The position numbers and the translations under genes were made by a program. Below the pieces are notes generated by a model. That model worked only from the letters and a program-made list of their open reading frames with translations, made no database searches and had not been told where the DNA came from. A stretch of DNA of 64,000 nucleotides, taken from contig NC_134017.1 of the NCBI RefSeq assembly GCF_040712315.1, positions 52,821,636 to 52,885,635 on the forward strand, read 5' to 3'. Shown here piece after piece: positions 57,791-64,000 of this stretch (within the stretch, counting starts at the first letter, position 1; each line of letters begins with the position of its first letter). The DNA is from Castanea sativa. Taxonomy: Eukaryota > Streptophyta > Magnoliopsida > Fagales > Fagaceae.

Positions 57791-58083
57791 AATTTTTTAA
57801 TTTATATATACGTGTGTGTATGTATGTGTACTTGCATATAGGTATTTTATCTAGGAAGCCGAAGAATGGACGCTTTATTTGGGATGTTTTACCTGTGGTT
57901 GTACTCATACCCATGCTTCCCAGGTAAAGGCTAATTTTTTTTTAAAAAATTGCTATGTCGCCGTATTGCACGTTTCCAAAACCATGCTTCCTATGTCGTG
58001 TATAAACATTTTATTTTGTTTATTTTAAGTTTTCAAAATAAATAATTGTAAAATCAATCAATCAATCTATATCTATATCTATA

Positions 58084-61000
58084 TCTATATATTATTAAAA
58101 GCTGAAGCGTACCATTGAATGTTGCTATGCTTTCATTAAGCCACATCAGCTACCATGTCATTTCCATTTTTTTTTTTCTAAATTTCTCTTATAATTTTAA
58201 AATACTTTTACTAAATTTTTCCCTCATTTTAAAATACTATTAAAAAGAAAATGCAATCCAACCATATCTCTCCACCATTAAGCCCAAAACCCAACCCTTT
58301 ATTCTTTTAAACGTCAACCCTTTCATCTTCTTCTTCAGACCTTCAGCATGGCAAACGCCAACCCTTTCTTCTTCTTCTTCAGACCTTCAGCTTTCTAACG
58401 CCAACCTCCCTCTTCCATCCTTCGTCTCTTCCTCTCCTTATTTAAGTGAATCACTCCTTCATACCTCATCACTATCTCCCCTCCTTTTGCTCTTCTTATC
58501 TTTCACGGTTTCAAAACTCCTCATTTAATTGAATCAGAAAACAGCATATTTGAAGAAGAGCTCAGAAATACTGACAGAATGTGGATTGTTCACTTCAGGT
58601 TTTCATCTTTGTTCATGTTTTGTTTGGGAGTGTTTCTTCTGAATGATTTGCTTAGATTGATGGGTTTGGAGCCCTATAGTGGATTTTACTAATTTCAATC
58701 ATTAGACGCATTGCTTTCTTTTTTGTATTTCAGTAATTCAATCAGCACTCCATTCCCTATCCGTATCCCTTTGCGAGAGGCAAATTGGTCCGACCACAGG
58801 CCCAGGTTCAAGGCCACCGTCAACTTTAATGGCAAGGAGTTGTTAGCTACCTCCTCTGTATGAGCCGTCGATATCTACATCAACTACAAGGTCTGTATAT
58901 CAAGTTGAGGTATACTTAAATTTTATTTTCTATGTATATTTAAAATTTTTAGGGTTAATGCTTTTGTGTTTTCCTGTTTGGGTATTGAGTTTATGGTCTG
59001 CAATATTTTGTATTTTTAGTTGTTGCCGTTGGCTGTAGAGAAAAGTTCAACAATTAGGGTAAGGAAAATTACCCCAATCTGTAATTATTTTTATTAGGCT
59101 TATATGAAGTTGAGGTTATACAACTTTAGGGAGATCAGAGGAAGAATGTTTCCACCTTCCTTGTGCAGAAGAAGGAACATATCAAGATTCATTGTTTTTG
59201 AATAGCTGCAGCCTGCAGGTCAATCTCCATATGTGGTTTACATTATTCCCGTCATGCTATAGTGGATAGTTTATGATCTGACCCTTAGACTGTAGCCATA
59301 ATACATGTGACTTTGTTATATGTATGTCTATCTTTTGTGTCAATTTGATAGTTTTGCTACTTGCTGAGTTGTTAATTACTGCATTTGTTTAAGTTTTTTT
59401 TTTCTCCTATGTTCTTTCTTATGGTTTTTTTTTTTGGCTCCAAAAGAATGTACTACTATATATGTAGTATGTTAGTTGGAGAAGTTAAATATTATTAGAT
59501 TTTTACTTCTTTTTTTTTGGGTTTCAATTTTTATAATTTTTAGCTATAAGTTCCTCAGGGCTCGAGGAACTTAGGGATTTTGTGCACGACAAATCTCTCT
59601 CTTCCTCTTAAATTTGCTTATTTTATAGAGTTTACCCAAAAAGTTTTTTTTTTTTAAATGAAAGAATTTTGATTTTGTTAATTTATAAATTTTTAGCAAG
59701 TTATTGGGGTTTCTATACATAAATTTTGCAGTTAGAATATTGTTTCAAATTTGGTGAATTTTGGGGAATGTAATAGTGTGAAAATTTTATAAACTTTTAC
59801 TGTCTAGGAAGCCATGAACAACTCAAGTCCAACATGAAGGCCATGAACATCCGGGTATGTTTTTGTTTCAATTATTTTCCTTCCCCTAATATAGCTTTGC
59901 TGTTTGATTTGTTAGTTGAAATTGAAATAACACAATTTTCTTATTCTAGATGAAATTGTTTATGGGTTTTTATTTTATGTATAGTTCTCAATGCAACTAA
60001 CATCAATTCAATACACAAACATGAAGGTAGAAATGAGAGTTCTTGATGCTTTTTTTTAAAGCTCTCGTTAAGGATTCAGTGACAAACTTATTTTGTATTT
60101 GTACTATTGTTTTACTTGTGGGGAAAATTTGATGAGTTTTCTATGTTTTGTAGTTCATATTGATTTGCTGGATGTAAATGGTGATGTGAGGGGACTTAGA
60201 CGAAGATAATGGGCCACCTGTCTTCTATCTCAAGGTTTGTTGTTTTTCCTTTATATTAAGTTGTAAATGCGTAATAGTTTCTTTGAAATCTTATATAGAT
60301 TCTATCTATAGTCATAGGTTCAACGTAATATATTCAAAGAAACTCCTATTAATTAATTTTTTACAGAGTTATTGAATCAAACATATCCAAATTCTGTTTT
60401 AAATGGAAATAATTCAACTAATGATTATTTACCTTTTTTTTTCTAGAATAGAGACGAATGTTTACATTGAATTGTGTACTTGATGGTGTACTCCCACACG
60501 TAGATAGAGTGGAAGAAAACCATAAACTAGAGTTCTATGAAGTTCTTGAAATCTTGCCTCAAGTTATGATTAGGAGTTCTATGATGATTGTATGTAACTT
60601 ATTATAGAACATGGTGGAAAAATTGAATCTAAAGGAAAGAGGAACCATTTTGGTTGAGAGCAAGTGTCACAAATGTCTCAAAGGCTATTAGCGCATGTTG
60701 ACAAGTTTGGGGTTTGGTGGTGCCATAGAAATTTCAGTGGAAGTCTTCTCTTAGTTGCTAAGCCATCATGTATGTAAATTAGGCTATTTATTGGGAAAAA
60801 AAATTTGTAAATTAGGCTAGATATTGGAAGTTCTTGCTGAATGCTATAGTTACTAGCTATGTTTAGCTACTAAACTACTTGAGATGTTCCTTAAAATTTT
60901 GGAATATTAGTTAATAAGAAATGTCTTTTACATTATGCTTTCAGATACAATTTTTATTCAACTTTGATGTTGGCTTTTATTCCCTTTTAGATTTTATATA

Positions 61001-61373
61001 GAAGTAGGAATACATAATTTGTATTTTAATTCTATGTTTTTGTGTATGCATATCCACATTCCCGCATACAATATTACTATCAACTTATATAGTTGCATGG
61101 CTAGATAGTTTAGCAAATACCAGTTAGTCTTAAATGGGATTTTGCATTTTAATCAAATTTAATGAATTCAAAGTGGTAATTTGTTAGATAGCACAGATTT
61201 TGTTTTCAACCAATTAAATTTTCAAGAAACATTTGACTTTTTTTTTTAATAAATTAGTTTATATAACATGCCTCATTAAATAGATCAATCTTCAAATATT
61301 TAGAAACAAATTATAAGTAGCATGTAACTTTGCAATATGAATTTTTTCGTGCATCGCACGGGTTAGCGACTAG
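58084..61373 (+). mobile_element. Helitron B, 3.3 kb, with possible captured host sequence
   Basis: The 5' end is TCTATATATTATTAAAAGC at 58084, followed by TGAAGCGTACCATTGAATG. The 3' end is the hairpin CGTGC-ATC-GCACG (61348-61360), then GGTTAGCGACTAG with CTAG at 61370-61373 and T after. It holds a duplicated CTTCTTCTTCAGACCTTCAGC near 58330-58400 and intron-like AT-rich DNA with small GC-richer islands (for example 58740-58900, 59100-59220), which look like captured exon pieces. No Rep/helicase frame, so non-autonomous. No product can be named. Confidence 0.65.
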
Positions 61374-62082
61374 TATATATATATAAAAACAGAGATTTCA
61401 TGTAGGAGAGCATGAGGCTCTGCCAAGTGGCACATTAGTTGAGCTTCTCTCATTTAAACTTCCACCTCATTAAAGTTTACACTTACGTAAAACTTTTAAT
61501 TCATTGAATGTGTCAATGAAGTGAATACACATTATCTATAAGAAAAAAAACACATGAGAGACCATACGATTCTGTCATGTGGTGCTTTGTAAGAGTAATC
61601 TTTTACTTAACCTTACACCTCAACTTCTTTACATATTTGAATTATAATAAAATTCTATTAACGGGATATCACTATTTTCATTGATTGTTTAACTTACCAC
61701 TATCATACTTCAATAATATAAACGTGACATCATAAATTTTAGATGATATTTTCATAAGCCAACTAAACATTTACTTTTTTCTCCAAAAAAAAAATTACAT
61801 GAAATTACAAATTTTTTTATGCTAACTCCAAGCCAATGTAGAAACAAAAAATATGATTAAAAATTTCAGCAAAAAAATAAATGATTAAACAAACAATCAA
61901 CTTATTACATCACATTTTTTTGAGAAGATATTACACGACAATAACTAATTTCTAATTTATGTAACTTTTTCTCTATAGTTTAAATTCTCCATCCCTTAAT
62001 TTTGTATTACATTATTAATTTAACAAAAATCTCTTCATGTTATTGCAACATTACTTCATATTATTACTCTAAAATATTTTGG

Positions 62083-62113
<31 letters not shown>

Positions 62114-62168
62114 TTTTTCACATAACAGCTTAAAGCATTATCCGCGCATCACGCGGGATAATGGCTAG
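61374..62168 (+). mobile_element. Helitron C, directly after Helitron B
   Basis: Starts TATATATATATAAAAACAGAG, then GCATGAGGCTCTGCCAAGTGGC, like Helitron A. It ends with hairpin CCGCG-CATCA-CGCGG (about 62142-62156) and CTAG at 62165-62168. There is no spacer after Helitron B. Confidence 0.65.
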
Positions 62169-62483
62169 TTTTTTAAAAAACATATCTAAAACACCGAAGA
62201 AGGTAACTAGGCCTGTTATATAAGCCATGACTAGCATTTCTATATTAATGACCAAAACTTACCAATAGGATATTGAAGGGCAACTGAAACATAGCATATT
62301 GAGGGAGTTGCAGATAGATCCCTGGAACTACAGCCTCCCATTCCTCGATACACTTAACTTTCTCTCTTCTATTTCCAAACCATCAAACAGGAACTCCAAG
62401 GAAAACCCAGCCAATTGGACATAACACAACTGTTAGCCTAACTATGCCTGCCGCAATACTTCAACTTTACCAGAGACTTAACA

Positions 62484-62930
62484 ATGCCTGTCGCAATACT
62501 TCAACTTTACCAGAGACTGAACACCATGAGGGTTGGGGCACAGCAGAGTAGGGGTAACACTGTTGCTAGATGGGGCAATGTCAGAGCTAATGATCTGAAT
62601 GTGCATCCAGTACTGTACAAATGTTCCACTTGCCAGAAACGGTTTGATAACTTAAGAGTTATATATTCCCACTTGATAAAGCATAACCGCCATCCATACA
62701 AGGGGCTGATGACGCCTTCAAATGTGGTGTGTTTAGAGCACCCTGGGATGAGGACCGTGAAACTTGTGTTGATGGTTGAAACTGCCACTTTCAGGTCACA
62801 ATATTGCAATTTTGCTTGTTTATATGAGTATGTTGTGTGTGTGTGTGTTTGTTTTTTCAAATCAGTATGTTATGGGGTGGTTAATAGTCTTACCATTCAG
62901 TCATGTTATCTACTCCTTTATAAGGACTAA
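62484..62930 (+). pseudogene. Zinc-finger-like fragment, unknown gene
   Basis: Frame of 148 codons. At about residues 45-68 is YKCSTCQKRFDNLRVIYSHL followed by IKHN, a C2H2-type finger (C-x2-C-x12-H-x3-H). The part from about residue 110 (VCVCVCFF) is read through a (TG)n run and is not protein-like. A 40-bp tandem duplication (ATGCCTGCCGCAATACTTC at 62444, ATGCCTGTCGCAATACTTC at 62484) lies at the start. Probably a piece of a host gene with one finger; no complete gene around it. Confidence 0.4.
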
Positions 62931-64000
62931 GGAGAGTTATCATTTAAATCATTCATTTTTGTTATCGAATTTTTAAGTTAAAAAGAATGTCATGTGCATT
63001 CCAAAAAGATGATGTATTAGTTTCCTATTTAAGGTTTATTATTATCTTAATGTTATAACTCATAGGAACATATGATTTTGATGCCAAATCAATATTCATT
63101 TTTTGGAGTTAGCCTCATAACACTTTTGGCTTTATCAATAGTTTGTAAATGCGTAATATTAATGGACAATATGTAAATCTCAAATTGAGATGAAAAAAAA
63201 AATTATGACACAAATACTATATATCTATAAATAAATTGAAAATAAAAATTCAGAATTCTATTATTAGGTAACATGGATCAAAGCTGTCTTAGCTTACACA
63301 AAGCACATAACTCAGACAATAAATCAACTACTAACACATAGCATTGTAGCTTGATAGGTCATAGGTCCATGCCTTTAAGGAGTTTCATTCTAATGCAGCA
63401 CATGTATAAAGTAAAAAATGGGTAGATTGGATTTGATTTTCTTTCAAGTTCAAGAAGCATCATGTGTCATTAGTACTCAAAAATTTGCTAAACAATCAAT
63501 TCATAGGAAGACAATGACTACAGTCTGCATGGGTGTGGGTGAATGTGGGCGTAAAAACAATATATCAAGAGATAATTTCATATCAGCATAGCCCAATAAT
63601 TTCACTTTAGAGAGTTAGAGGGTTGAAGATCCGAGAAAAAGAAAGAAGAAGAAAAGGAATGAATTGACATGATTGCTTTGAAAAATATGATTTGTCTAGT
63701 TTACAACAAATTCTCTCTTTCTTGGTAACACAGAGGCACCAAAATCATCTAGAACAAGAGAGTCCAACAAAGCCCATTCTACAGATTAAGGGTGTCAATT
63801 TGTTGTATAGTTTTAGAGTCAAAGAGCAAAACTTTGGAAGTAAAAGTTACTATATACTAAGTGAGTGTGGAACTGTAAAGATTAAGAAAAACATAGCAAT
63901 TAACTAGTAAAAAAAATCCAAAAAAAAAAAAGGAAACAGAAAACGCAGATAAACCAGCTGTCATAGCTTATTATGCTAACCGCATAGCTCAGATGGTAAA
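62931..64000. other. Intergenic; tRNA-like start at the window edge
   Basis: No gene. The last bases contain CGCATAGCTCAGATGGTAAA, where TAGCTCAGATGG fits the tRNA box A consensus. It could be the start of a tRNA gene or a tRNA-derived SINE, cut off by the window. Confidence 0.3.

Noticed and set aside
62507..62860. 117-codon minus-strand frame opposite the zinc-finger fragment
   Set aside because: Starts in the complement of a TG repeat and has no recognisable feature.

Overview
This is nuclear DNA from a flowering plant. Two intact, intronless genes for LHCB1, the major chlorophyll a/b protein of the light-harvesting antenna, lie in a dense bed of plant transposable elements of almost every class. 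LHCB1 sequence, Ty3/gypsy elements with plant-type pol, CACTA and MULE ends, Helitrons and a tRNA-derived SINE all point to a eudicot. From memory of similar repeats I would guess a woody rosid of the oak/chestnut kind (Fagaceae), but nothing here proves it.

Layout. 1-10473 is the 3' part of a Tat-lineage Ty3/gypsy retrotransposon (element 1): end of gag, protease, RT, degenerate RNase H, second RNase H, integrase, a 151-bp tandem array, a spliced gene on the opposite strand, and the 3' LTR. 11690-12053 is the end of a CACTA transposon. 12054-14610 holds MITEs and AT-rich repeats. 14845-16784 is a broken LINE. 16938-23123 is a decayed chromovirus-like Ty3/gypsy element in a recombinant arrangement (integrase tail - LTR - internal region - LTR); its first LTR carries a foreign nested solo LTR (17463-18228).

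24299-26530 and 36976-38810 are two copies of a segmental duplication, each with one LHCB1 gene (25658-26452 and 37911-38705). Copy A has gained a SINE with a 15-bp target duplication. Between the two genes sits a second Tat element (element 2, 27090-34686, target duplication GTAAC). It belongs to the same family as element 1 but has lost the antisense gene and most of its 3' LTR by deletion.

After the second LHCB1 gene come a MULE-type MITE (39119-39278), AT-rich simple-sequence DNA (40141-42480), a LINE whose reverse transcriptase has been deleted (42745-44763), a 3.2-kb solo LTR (45556-48741, target duplication GTTTT), a non-autonomous Helitron (50500-51348), a decayed receptor-like-protein gene (51621-53644, minus), a Pack-MULE carrying the start of a receptor-kinase gene (54228-55784), two Helitrons lying end to end (58084-62168), and a short zinc-finger-like fragment (62484-62930).

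Only the two LHCB1 genes look functional as host genes. They act in photosystem II light harvesting, and their promoters share a CCAAT-GATA-TATA layout that has diverged at the second GATA box. The most unusual item is the multi-exon antisense gene inside element 1, next to a satellite-like array whose every unit could fold a C(UUCG)G hairpin in RNA.
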